DNA of 48,683 nt from Avimonoglobus sp965151315 (GTDB lineage: Bacteria; Bacillota; Clostridia; UBA1381). Positions 42,098-48,683 of the stretch are shown one piece after another (position 1 is the first letter of the stretch; each line of letters begins with the position of its first letter). The position numbers and the translations under genes were made by a program. Under the pieces are notes generated by a model that was given only the letters and a program-made list of their open reading frames with translations, was not told where the DNA came from and did not search any database. The stretch spans positions 1 through 48,683 of the forward strand of contig CBCTZG010000010.1 in assembly GCA_965151315.1 (NCBI GenBank), given 5' to 3'.

Positions 42098-42970
42098 ATG
42101 AAAAAATTTTTATCCATGACAGTCGCGGCGATTTTATTAGCTTTAAGCCTGGCTGGGTGCGGCAGCGCCGGCGATCAGACAAGCCAGACCAACGCGGGCG
42201 CTACAGATGCGCCGGCCCAGTCCGCTTCCCTCAGCGGCAGTATTTCAATTGTAGGCAGCACCTCGATGGAAAAGTTAGCCAACGCATTATCCGAGGGATT
42301 TATGGCAGCGAACCCCAAGGTCATGGTGAACTGCGAATTTGTAGGCTCTTCTGCCGGTATTGAGTCCCTGCTGGGCGGTAAGTGTGACATCGGCAATGCT
42401 TCCCGTGAATTGAAGGAGAGCGAAATCTCCGGCGGCGCAGTAGACAACACCGTTGCCATTGACGGAATCGCAATGGTCGTCAACAAAGCCAATCCAGTAA
42501 AAAACCTGACAAAGGACCAGCTGATCGGCATTTACACCGGCGCTATCAAAAATTGGAGTGAGGTAGGCGGCTCCGACGCTGCCATTGTTGTTGTGGGCCG
42601 GGAAGCAGGCTCCGGGACCAGAGGCGCTTTTGAGGAAATTTTAGGCATTGAGGATCAATGCGCCTACGCCAACGAATTGGACAGCACCGGCGCGGCAATG
42701 GCAAAAGCGGCTTCCACAGAAGGCGCGATTGCTTATGTATCCTTGGACGTCATTGATGATTCTGTCACTGCCTTATCATTAGACAACACAGAACCTACCC
42801 CGGAAAATATCTTAAATGGTTCTTACTTCCTCTGCCGGCCCTTTGTCATGGCGACCAAGGGGGAAATTTCCCAGCAGAATGATTTGGTACAGGCATTCTT
42901 TGACTATATCAAGTCCAGTGAAGGCCAGGACATCATTGAAAAGGTCGGCTTGATTTTACCCCAGGAATAA
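42098..42970 (+). CDS. pstS: Phosphate-binding lipoprotein PstS
   Basis: 290 residues. The lipoprotein signal MKKFLSMTVAAILLALS ends in LAGC, lipid cysteine at residue 21. The mature protein begins with a Ser/Thr-rich linker and then the phosphate-binding signature ISIVGSTSMEKL (backbone and Ser contacts), later REAGSGTRGAFEE, the second phosphate loop. It captures phosphate outside the membrane and hands it to PstCA. First gene of the operon, behind Pho-box-like sites, so it should be induced by phosphate starvation. Confidence 0.96.
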   Translation: MKKFLSMTVAAILLALSLAGCGSAGDQTSQTNAGATDAPAQSASLSGSISIVGSTSMEKLANALSEGFMAANPKVMVNCEFVGSSAGIESLLGGKCDIGNASRELKESEISGGAVDNTVAIDGIAMVVNKANPVKNLTKDQLIGIYTGAIKNWSEVGGSDAAIVVVGREAGSGTRGAFEEILGIEDQCAYANELDSTGAAMAKAASTEGAIAYVSLDVIDDSVTALSLDNTEPTPENILNGSYFLCRPFVMATKGEISQQNDLVQAFFDYIKSSEGQDIIEKVGLILPQE

Positions 42971-42998
42971 ACGTCAAAATTGAAGGTTTGGTGGTACG

Positions 42999-43934
42999 AT
43001 GAAAACATGTAAAAGCTCGTCGATCATGCAAAACAGCCAGTCAAAGGTTATGGTAGAAAAAACTGCCTGGGTAATCTTTGTGTTCTGCGCTGTCATCGCG
43101 GTCGCAGCCGTTTTTTCCATCACACTCTATATGTTTTTAAAGGGTGTTCCCGCTTTTGCCGAGGTGGGCGTTGCGGAAATCCTATTCGGCCGGGAATGGG
43201 CCCCGGCGGCGGAAAATCCCCGTTATGGGATTTTATACATCATCCTGACCTCCATTGTAGGGACAGCGGCAGCCATCGTGATCGGCGTACCCATCGGTGT
43301 GCTGACCGCCGTGTTCCTGTCGGAGGTAGCGCCGAAAAAGCTGGCCAAGGCGGTAGGGCCGGTAGTCGACCTGCTGGCCGGCATCCCCTCCGTCATTTAC
43401 GGCCTGCTGGGCCTGATGATTTTAAATCCGGCCATGTACAAGCTGGAGCAGATGATCTTTGCCGACAGCCCTACACACCAGTTTACCGGCGGCGCGAACC
43501 TGATTTCCGCCGTACTGGTTTTGGTGATCATGATTCTCCCTACGGTAATCAACATCAGCCAGTCAGCGCTGCAGGCGGTTCCGGAAAGTCTGAAGGCCGC
43601 CTCATTTGGTTTAGGCGCTTCCCAGATCCAAACCATTTTCAAAGTACAGATCCCGGCTGCGAGATCCGGCATTGTTACCGCGGTGGTGCTGGGTATCGGC
43701 CGGGCGATCGGGGAGGCTATGACAATCAGCCTGGTTTCCGGCAGTGCGGTCAATCCGCCGCTCCCCTTTAACTCTGTCCGGTTTTTGACTACGGCGATTG
43801 TATCGGAAATGGGCTACGCCGCAGATACGCATCGGATGGTGCTGTTCTCCATCGGCCTTGTTCTGTTTGTGTTTATTATGGTGATCAATACTGTCTTGAC
43901 AAAAATCCTGAAGGGAGCGAAAGACCATGGTTAA
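42999..43934 (+). CDS. pstC: Phosphate ABC transporter permease PstC
   Basis: 311 residues with six membrane helices. The N-terminal helix is preceded by a hydrophilic tail of about 20 residues. The conserved stretches DLLAGIPSVIYGLLGLM and AASFGLGASQIQTIFKVQIPAARSG (the ATPase-contact loop), and GRAIGEAMTISLVSG identify PstC. The start ATG 42999 has a moderate GGTGG site; an internal ATG at 43026 is possible. The 3' end overlaps pstA by 8 bp. It forms the channel with PstA. Confidence 0.95.
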   Translation: MKTCKSSSIMQNSQSKVMVEKTAWVIFVFCAVIAVAAVFSITLYMFLKGVPAFAEVGVAEILFGREWAPAAENPRYGILYIILTSIVGTAAAIVIGVPIGVLTAVFLSEVAPKKLAKAVGPVVDLLAGIPSVIYGLLGLMILNPAMYKLEQMIFADSPTHQFTGGANLISAVLVLVIMILPTVINISQSALQAVPESLKAASFGLGASQIQTIFKVQIPAARSGIVTAVVLGIGRAIGEAMTISLVSGSAVNPPLPFNSVRFLTTAIVSEMGYAADTHRMVLFSIGLVLFVFIMVINTVLTKILKGAKDHG

Positions 43935-44799
43935 CAGTCTGTTCAAGAAACGGCGCCGGGTGACGGACTATGTCCTCTATGTGTTTATCTATTTGTCCGC
44001 CGCCATTGCCGTGGCGCTTTTGATCGGGATCATCGGCTATGTGTTTGCAAAGGGGATCGGCACGATCAACTGGGAGTTTCTCACCAAGGCTACCAGCGCC
44101 ATTGCAGGGACCACAGGGATCGCAGGCAATATTATCAATACCCTGTATATCATTGTCATCACCTTGATTATCGCCACGCCCATCGGCATCGGCTCGGCCA
44201 TATTCCTGAACGAATACGCTAAGCCCGGCCGGTTTGTACGGATCATTGAGTTTACGACAGAAACCCTGGCCGGCATCCCTTCCATCATCTTCGGCCTGTT
44301 CGGCATGGTCTTTTTTGGGCAGACGCTCCATTTGGACTACTCGATCCTAACCGGCGCCTTTACCTTGACGCTGATGATCCTGCCGCTGATTACCCGAAAT
44401 ACGCAGGAAGCCTTAAAAACAGTGCCGGACAGCTACCGCAGCGGCGCCCTAGGCATCGGCGCCACAAAATGGTATATGATCCGCACCATTCTTCTGCCAT
44501 CGGCCATGCCCGGGATCATTACTGGGATTATCCTGGCTGTAGGCCGGATCGTTGGTGAATCGGCGGCTCTTTTGTTCACTGCCGGCAGCGGCTATCTGCT
44601 GCCCCGCAGCGGCCTTGGGTATTTCACCAAAATCTTTGAATCCGGCGGAACCATGACGATCCAGCTTTACCTCAGCATGTCTAAGGGCGAATATTCTATC
44701 GCCTTTGGCATTGCCGCAGTGCTTTTAGTTATCGTCCTGGGAATCAATTTCCTTACAAAATATATTGCCCGCAGATTTGATGTAAACAAACGGATCTGA
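43927..44799 (+). CDS. pstA: Phosphate ABC transporter permease PstA
   Basis: 290 residues with six membrane helices. ETLAGIPSIIFGLFGMVFF, ALGIGATKWYMIRTILLPSAMPG (the ATPase-contact loop) and GRIVGESAALLFTAGSG are family signatures. The ATG lies inside the end of pstC (8-bp overlap) behind AAGGGAGCGAAAGACC, so translation is coupled. Partner of PstC. Confidence 0.95.
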   Translation: MVNSLFKKRRRVTDYVLYVFIYLSAAIAVALLIGIIGYVFAKGIGTINWEFLTKATSAIAGTTGIAGNIINTLYIIVITLIIATPIGIGSAIFLNEYAKPGRFVRIIEFTTETLAGIPSIIFGLFGMVFFGQTLHLDYSILTGAFTLTLMILPLITRNTQEALKTVPDSYRSGALGIGATKWYMIRTILLPSAMPGIITGIILAVGRIVGESAALLFTAGSGYLLPRSGLGYFTKIFESGGTMTIQLYLSMSKGEYSIAFGIAAVLLVIVLGINFLTKYIARRFDVNKRI

Positions 44800-44826
44800 C
44801 ATGGCGCAGGAAAGGATAACGGTCAT

Positions 44827-45585
44827 ATGAGCGAGATAAAAATTAAAACCAGAAATCTGGATCTCTATTACGGCGAAAACCACGCCTTAAAAAATATCAA
44901 CATGGATATCAGCAAAAACGCCATTACCGCCCTGATCGGGCCCTCAGGCTGCGGGAAATCTACCTATCTGAAAACCCTGAACCGAATGAACGATTTTGTC
45001 AACGGTGTAAAAATTACAGGAGAAATCACTTTAGACGGCGAAAATATTTACAGTCCCAAGGTAGATGCTACCCTTCTGCGAAAAAAGGTGGGCATGGTTT
45101 TTCAGCAGCCCAACCCCTTCCCCATGAGCATTTATGACAACATCGCCTACGGCCCCCGGCTTTACGGCGTACGCTCTAAGGCGGAGCTGGATCGGATTGT
45201 GGAGGAAAGCCTGATCGGCGCGGCAATTTTTGACGAGGTTAAGGACCGGCTGAAGAAAAGCGCTCTAGGGCTTTCCGGCGGGCAGCAGCAGCGGCTATGT
45301 ATCGCCCGGGCGTTGGCCGCCGGGCCGGAGGTTCTCCTGATGGATGAGCCCACCAGCGCCTTAGACCCCATTTCTACTTCCAAAATAGAGGATCTGTGCG
45401 CTCAGCTGAAGCAAGACTATACCATTATCATGGTTACCCACAACATGCAGCAGGCAGCCCGGATCTCGGATAAGACTGCTTTTTTCCTGCTGGGGGAAAT
45501 GATTGAATACGGCAACACAGAAGAAATGTTCTCCATACCGAAAGATAAACGTACAGAGGATTATATCACAGGGAGGTTTGGTTAA
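44827..45585 (+). CDS. pstB: Phosphate ABC transporter ATPase PstB
   Basis: 252 residues, the usual PstB length. Walker A GPSGCGKST near residue 38, Q-loop MVFQQPNPFPMSIYDNIAYG, signature LSGGQQQR, Walker B VLLMDEPTSALDP and the switch histidine in MVTHNMQQA are all present. The NPFPMSIYDN stretch separates PstB from other ABC ATPases. It powers import through PstCA. Its stop codon overlaps the phoU start by one base. Confidence 0.97.
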   Translation: MSEIKIKTRNLDLYYGENHALKNINMDISKNAITALIGPSGCGKSTYLKTLNRMNDFVNGVKITGEITLDGENIYSPKVDATLLRKKVGMVFQQPNPFPMSIYDNIAYGPRLYGVRSKAELDRIVEESLIGAAIFDEVKDRLKKSALGLSGGQQQRLCIARALAAGPEVLLMDEPTSALDPISTSKIEDLCAQLKQDYTIIMVTHNMQQAARISDKTAFFLLGEMIEYGNTEEMFSIPKDKRTEDYITGRFG

Positions 45586-46247
45586 TGCGTATCCAATTCG
45601 ACGAACAGCTCAAGCTCCTGCACGGAGAGCTGATCAAAATGGGAAGCCTCTGCGAAGAGGCCATTTCTTTATCCGCCAAGGCCCTTACAGACGCCCCGGA
45701 AGGATTAGAAAAGCGGGTAAGCCCGTTAGAAACAGAAATCGACCAGATGGAGCGGCAGATTGAATCCCGCTGCTTAAAGCTCCTGCTGCAGCAGCAACCG
45801 GTCGCCAAGGATCTGCGGACCATTTCCGCGGCGCTGAAAATGATCTCCGATATGGAGCGGATCGGCGATCAGGCCGCGGATATCGCGGAGCTGATCCCAT
45901 ACATCGCCGACAGTACGGCCCAAAGCAAGCTGCATATCGGTGATATGGCCCGGGCCGCCGTATCCATGGTTACCAACAGTATTGACGCCTTTGTCCGACA
46001 GGACTTGGCCCTGGCTCGGCATGTCATGGCGGACGACGACCAGGTGGACGATCTGTTCAGCCAGATCAAAACAGAACTCACCGGTCTGATCCGGCAAAAC
46101 GATATCCAAGCCGAGGCCGCCTTGGACCTTCTGATGGCGGCAAAATATTTTGAACGGATTGGCGATCATGCCGTAAATTTAGCTGAGTGGGTGGAATATT
46201 CTATCACAGGAACGCATAAAAGTAGTGAAAATCCGGACGCATTGTGA
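45585..46247 (+). CDS. phoU: Phosphate transport regulator PhoU
   Basis: 220 residues, all-helical, two repeats of the PhoU helix bundle. Metal-binding motifs of the family are visible: KMISDMERIGDQAADIAEL in the first half and AKYFERIGDHAVNLAEWVE in the second (the E-R-x-x-D-H/Q-A pattern). PhoU links the Pst transporter to the sensor kinase and turns the phosphate response off when phosphate is plentiful. One-base overlap with pstB. The TGA stop is part of an internal promoter for the following genes. Confidence 0.95.
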   Translation: MRIQFDEQLKLLHGELIKMGSLCEEAISLSAKALTDAPEGLEKRVSPLETEIDQMERQIESRCLKLLLQQQPVAKDLRTISAALKMISDMERIGDQAADIAELIPYIADSTAQSKLHIGDMARAAVSMVTNSIDAFVRQDLALARHVMADDDQVDDLFSQIKTELTGLIRQNDIQAEAALDLLMAAKYFERIGDHAVNLAEWVEYSITGTHKSSENPDAL

Positions 46248-46253
46248 TATAAT
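46225..46253 (+). promoter_or_regulatory. Internal promoter before phoP
   Basis: GTGAAA (46225-46230), 17 bp, perfect TATAAT (46248-46253) with TGA before it. The -10 directly follows the phoU stop codon (46245-46247). It could supply the two-component system constantly, independent of the starvation-controlled pst promoter. Start point near 46260, with GAGGTGAGCGAAT before the ATG. Confidence 0.65.
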
Positions 46254-46278
46254 ACAGGCAGGAATGAGGTGAGCGAAT

Positions 46279-46956
46279 ATGATCTATATCCTGGAGGATG
46301 ACGAAAATATCCGGGAACTGGTGACTTATACCTTAAACAGCCAGGGGCTGGAAGCTGAGGGCTTTTCCCGGCCCAGCGATTTTTGGCGGGCTGTAGGGAA
46401 AACGATTCCTGCCCTTGTTCTTTTGGATATCATGCTGCCAGAGGAAGACGGAGTCAGTATTTTAAAAAAGCTGCGCGCCTCCCCTGCCACGGCAAAGCTG
46501 CCCGTCATTATGCTGACAGCCAAGGGCAGTGAATATGATATTGTCCGGGGGCTGGACAGCGGTGCTGACGATTATATCCCCAAGCCCTTTCGGATGATGG
46601 AGCTTTTGTCCCGGGTACGGGCTCTTCTGCGCCGTTCCGAGCAGGAAAATCCAGTAGTAGAATACCAGGTTGGCGGCCTATATGTCTGCCCCTCCCGGCA
46701 TATTGTCCGGTCGGACGGCCGGGATGTGACCCTGACACTAAAGGAATTTGAGCTGCTTTGTCTGCTCCTTTCCCAGCCGGAAACAGTCTTTACCCGCACC
46801 CAGCTGTTAGACAAGATCTGGGGCTATACCTTTGATGGGGAAAGCCGTACTGTAGACGTACATATCCGTACACTCCGGCAAAAATTAGGTCCCGCCGGCG
46901 GCTGCATTGAGACAGTCCGGGGCTTGGGCTATAAGATCGGAGGCAGCAAACCATGA
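46279..46956 (+). CDS. phoP: Phosphate response regulator PhoP/PhoB (OmpR family)
   Basis: 225 residues. The receiver domain (1-118) shows acidic pair E6-D7-D8, phospho-acceptor D50 in LVLLDIMLP, the conserved Thr in VIMLTAKG and K103 in DYIPKPF. The winged-helix domain (about 130-222) has the OmpR-type pattern LTLKEFELLCLLL, RTQLLDKIWGY, SRTVDVHIRTLRQKLG and VRGLGYKI. It should be phosphorylated by the following kinase and bind the Pho-like repeats before pstS. Its stop overlaps the kinase start by 4 bp. Confidence 0.94.
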   Translation: MIYILEDDENIRELVTYTLNSQGLEAEGFSRPSDFWRAVGKTIPALVLLDIMLPEEDGVSILKKLRASPATAKLPVIMLTAKGSEYDIVRGLDSGADDYIPKPFRMMELLSRVRALLRRSEQENPVVEYQVGGLYVCPSRHIVRSDGRDVTLTLKEFELLCLLLSQPETVFTRTQLLDKIWGYTFDGESRTVDVHIRTLRQKLGPAGGCIETVRGLGYKIGGSKP

Positions 46957-48617
46957 CAAAACGGATATTCCGGGCAATCCTCTCCGTCTCCGCAGCAACC
47001 TTAGTGATCGGCCTTGTATTTGTTTTTGGGATCCTGCATCAATACTTTGAAAATCAGCTGTCCAAAGAGCTCTCCAATGAAGCGGCTTATCTGGCAGTTG
47101 CCGTCGAGGGCCGGGGAAGCTCTGTTTTAGATAATTTTAAGGACCGTGCCGACCGGATCACCTTAGTGGCACCAGACGGCAGCGTACTGTTCGATACCCA
47201 AGCCGACGCCGACGCCATGGAAAACCATCTGGACCGCAAGGAGATCCAGGAGGCTCTGCAAAACGGTACCGGACAGGATATCCGGCATTCCGACACCTTA
47301 GGGGAACGCACGGTTTACCACGCCGTACGGCTTTCCGACGGCAATATCCTGCGGGTTTCCAGCACACAGTACGCCCTGGGCACAATTGTATTTGGCCTGT
47401 TCCAGCCGTTGGCCTGGATTTTTATTTTAATGCTGGTACTCTCTGGAATCTTTGCCTCCCGGGCTGCCAAAAAAATTGTAGCCCCCCTGAATCAGCTTGA
47501 CCCAGAGCACCCAGAAGCCGGTGAGCCCTATGATGAAGTAGCTCCACTGCTTTCCAAAATCAGCCGGCAGCAAAACACCATCAGCCGGCAGCTGGCGGAA
47601 GCTAAGCGGCAGCAGGCGGAATTTTCGCTGATTACGGAGCATATGGGCGAGGGGCTTTTGGTGATTGATGCCAGGGCGGATCTTCTCTCCTGGAATTCCA
47701 GCGCCCTGCGTCTTTTAGGCACTGCCCAGGCCCAGCCCGCCCAAAGTGTCTTGACGCTGAACCGGAGCGCGCCTTTTTTGCAGGCGGTTGAAAACGCCCT
47801 TTCCGGAAACCGATATGAAACGGTTTTGGAGTTGGATGGTATTTCCTGCCAGATTACGGCAAATCCAGTTCTGCACGGCACTAAGGTTGCCGGCGCGGTC
47901 ATTTTTATGGTGGATATTACAGAAAAGCTCCAGCGGGAAACGCTGCGCAGGGAATTTACGGCCAATGTTTCCCACGAATTAAAAACGCCCCTGACCTCCA
48001 TTTCCGGGTTTGCGGAAATTCTGCAAAACGGCATGGTAAAGCCGGAGGATACGCAAAAATTTGCCGGCCGCATCTTTGACGAGGCCCAGCGGCTGATTAC
48101 GCTGGTCAGCGATATTATTAAGATTTCCCAATTAGACGAGGGCGGGCTTCCCTATGAAAAAGAACGTGCGGATCTATATGTCCTTGCAGGTGAAATTTTA
48201 GACCGGCTGCGTCCTATGGCAGAACGCAGCGGGATCCGTCTCCAAGTCGAGGGAGATCATGCGCAGATCGAAACGGTGGTTCCCATTTTAGACGAGGTCC
48301 TCTACAATCTTTGTGAAAACGCCGTGAAATATAACCAGTCAAATGGGCAGGTTACTGTATCCATCCGGCAGACGCCCGCGGAAACCATGGTTTCTGTAGC
48401 AGATACCGGGATTGGGATCCCACCGGCCTTTCAGGAACGGATCTTTGAACGGTTTTTCCGGGTGGATAAAAGCCATTCCCGGGAAATCGGCGGGACAGGG
48501 CTTGGACTTTCCATCGTCAAGCATGGCGCTGCATATTTGGGGGCCGAAATCAAAACCGACAGCACCCCAGGCCAGGGGACTACCTTCACCCTGATCTGGC
48601 GGGCACCCCGCTCATAA
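46953..48617 (+). CDS. phoR: Phosphate sensor histidine kinase PhoR
   Basis: 554 residues. A first membrane helix (about 8-28), an extracellular domain of about 115 residues, a second helix near 150-168 and a short HAMP-like linker lead to a PAS domain (LITEHMGEGLLVIDARADLL). The dimerisation domain has the phospho-acceptor histidine in NVSHELKTPLTSI. The ATPase domain has N box NLCENAVKYNQ, G1 VADTGIGIP, F box FERFFRVDKSHSREIGG and G2 GTGLGLSIV. ATGA overlap with phoP. The domain order is that of PhoR of Gram-positive bacteria. It phosphorylates PhoP when the PstSCAB/PhoU complex signals low phosphate. Confidence 0.94.
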   Translation: MTKRIFRAILSVSAATLVIGLVFVFGILHQYFENQLSKELSNEAAYLAVAVEGRGSSVLDNFKDRADRITLVAPDGSVLFDTQADADAMENHLDRKEIQEALQNGTGQDIRHSDTLGERTVYHAVRLSDGNILRVSSTQYALGTIVFGLFQPLAWIFILMLVLSGIFASRAAKKIVAPLNQLDPEHPEAGEPYDEVAPLLSKISRQQNTISRQLAEAKRQQAEFSLITEHMGEGLLVIDARADLLSWNSSALRLLGTAQAQPAQSVLTLNRSAPFLQAVENALSGNRYETVLELDGISCQITANPVLHGTKVAGAVIFMVDITEKLQRETLRREFTANVSHELKTPLTSISGFAEILQNGMVKPEDTQKFAGRIFDEAQRLITLVSDIIKISQLDEGGLPYEKERADLYVLAGEILDRLRPMAERSGIRLQVEGDHAQIETVVPILDEVLYNLCENAVKYNQSNGQVTVSIRQTPAETMVSVADTGIGIPPAFQERIFERFFRVDKSHSREIGGTGLGLSIVKHGAAYLGAEIKTDSTPGQGTTFTLIWRAPRS

Positions 48618-48633
48618 TTGATATGGCGCAAAT

Positions 48634-48663
48634 AAATATCCCCCCGTATAACGGGGGGTATTT
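48634..48663 (+). terminator. Terminator of the pst-pho operon
   Basis: AAATATCCCCCCG and CGGGGGGTATTT pair around TATAA, with one bulged base, followed by TTTCATTTTC. It lies 16 bp after the phoR stop codon. The last 20 bases of the window show nothing further. Confidence 0.8.
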
Positions 48664-48683
48664 CATTTTCGGGCATAGCCCTA

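Noticed and set aside
1..48683. CRISPR arrays, tRNA and rRNA genes, insertion sequences
   Set aside because: No spaced direct-repeat arrays, cloverleaf-like sequences, transposase genes or terminal repeats of mobile elements were recognised.

Overview
The window looks like a chromosomal piece of a Gram-positive, low-to-moderate-GC anaerobe of the Clostridia. The signs are strong purine-rich ribosome binding sites (AGGAGG types), some GTG and TTG starts, extended -10 sigma-A promoters, lipoprotein solute-binding proteins, S-layer homology (SLH) domains for cell-wall anchoring, AraC-type regulators and a Gram-positive order of pst-phoU-phoPR genes. No tRNA, rRNA, CRISPR array, insertion sequence or phage gene was seen.

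Layout. (1) 1-2845: a minus-strand sugar operon (zinc-type dehydrogenase, ribose-5-phosphate isomerase B, ROK sugar kinase cut by the window edge), divergent from an AraC regulator. (2) 3064-6413: a membrane EAL phosphodiesterase of cyclic di-GMP and, upstream of it, a tyrosine recombinase. Between them lies a 211-bp segment bounded by two exactly inverted 26-bp sites. The segment holds one strong promoter that now points at the phosphodiesterase. This has the form of a phase-variation switch. (3) 6517-32273: ten minus-strand genes with short gaps that read as one operon of about 26 kb, from a promoter at 32317-32345 to a terminator at 6477-6509. In order of transcription: two ABC permeases and a lipoprotein binding protein for oligosaccharides, a large lyase-like enzyme without signal peptide, three secreted SLH proteins (one with a pectate-lyase-like beta-helix), an SGNH esterase with LamG modules, a GH105 unsaturated uronyl hydrolase, and a second secreted beta-helix protein. 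(4) 32425-33366: a divergent AraC regulator with a 13-bp inverted repeat over its promoter. (5) 33707-39375: a cytoplasmic beta-helix enzyme and a large secreted beta-propeller/alpha-beta-hydrolase fusion. (6) 39652-41601: a purine salvage operon (permease and phosphoribosyltransferase). (7) 42098-48617: the phosphate uptake and phosphate-sensing operon pstS-pstC-pstA-pstB-phoU-phoP-phoR, with Pho-box-like repeats upstream and an internal promoter before phoP.

How the genes fit together. Regions 3-5 look like a Gram-positive polysaccharide utilisation locus for a uronic-acid-containing glycan, most likely pectin or rhamnogalacturonan. Beta-helix and esterase enzymes act outside the cell, several held on the surface by SLH domains. 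The ABC transporter (type LplABC/YtcQ-YteP) imports oligosaccharides, and GH105 and the other signal-less enzymes finish the job inside. The divergent AraC protein is the likely local regulator. The region-1 kinase/isomerase/dehydrogenase may feed a released sugar into central metabolism, but that link is inference. The neighbouring switch would make part of the cells low and part high in cyclic di-GMP, which could decide between attachment and dispersal on the same substrate; this too is inference.
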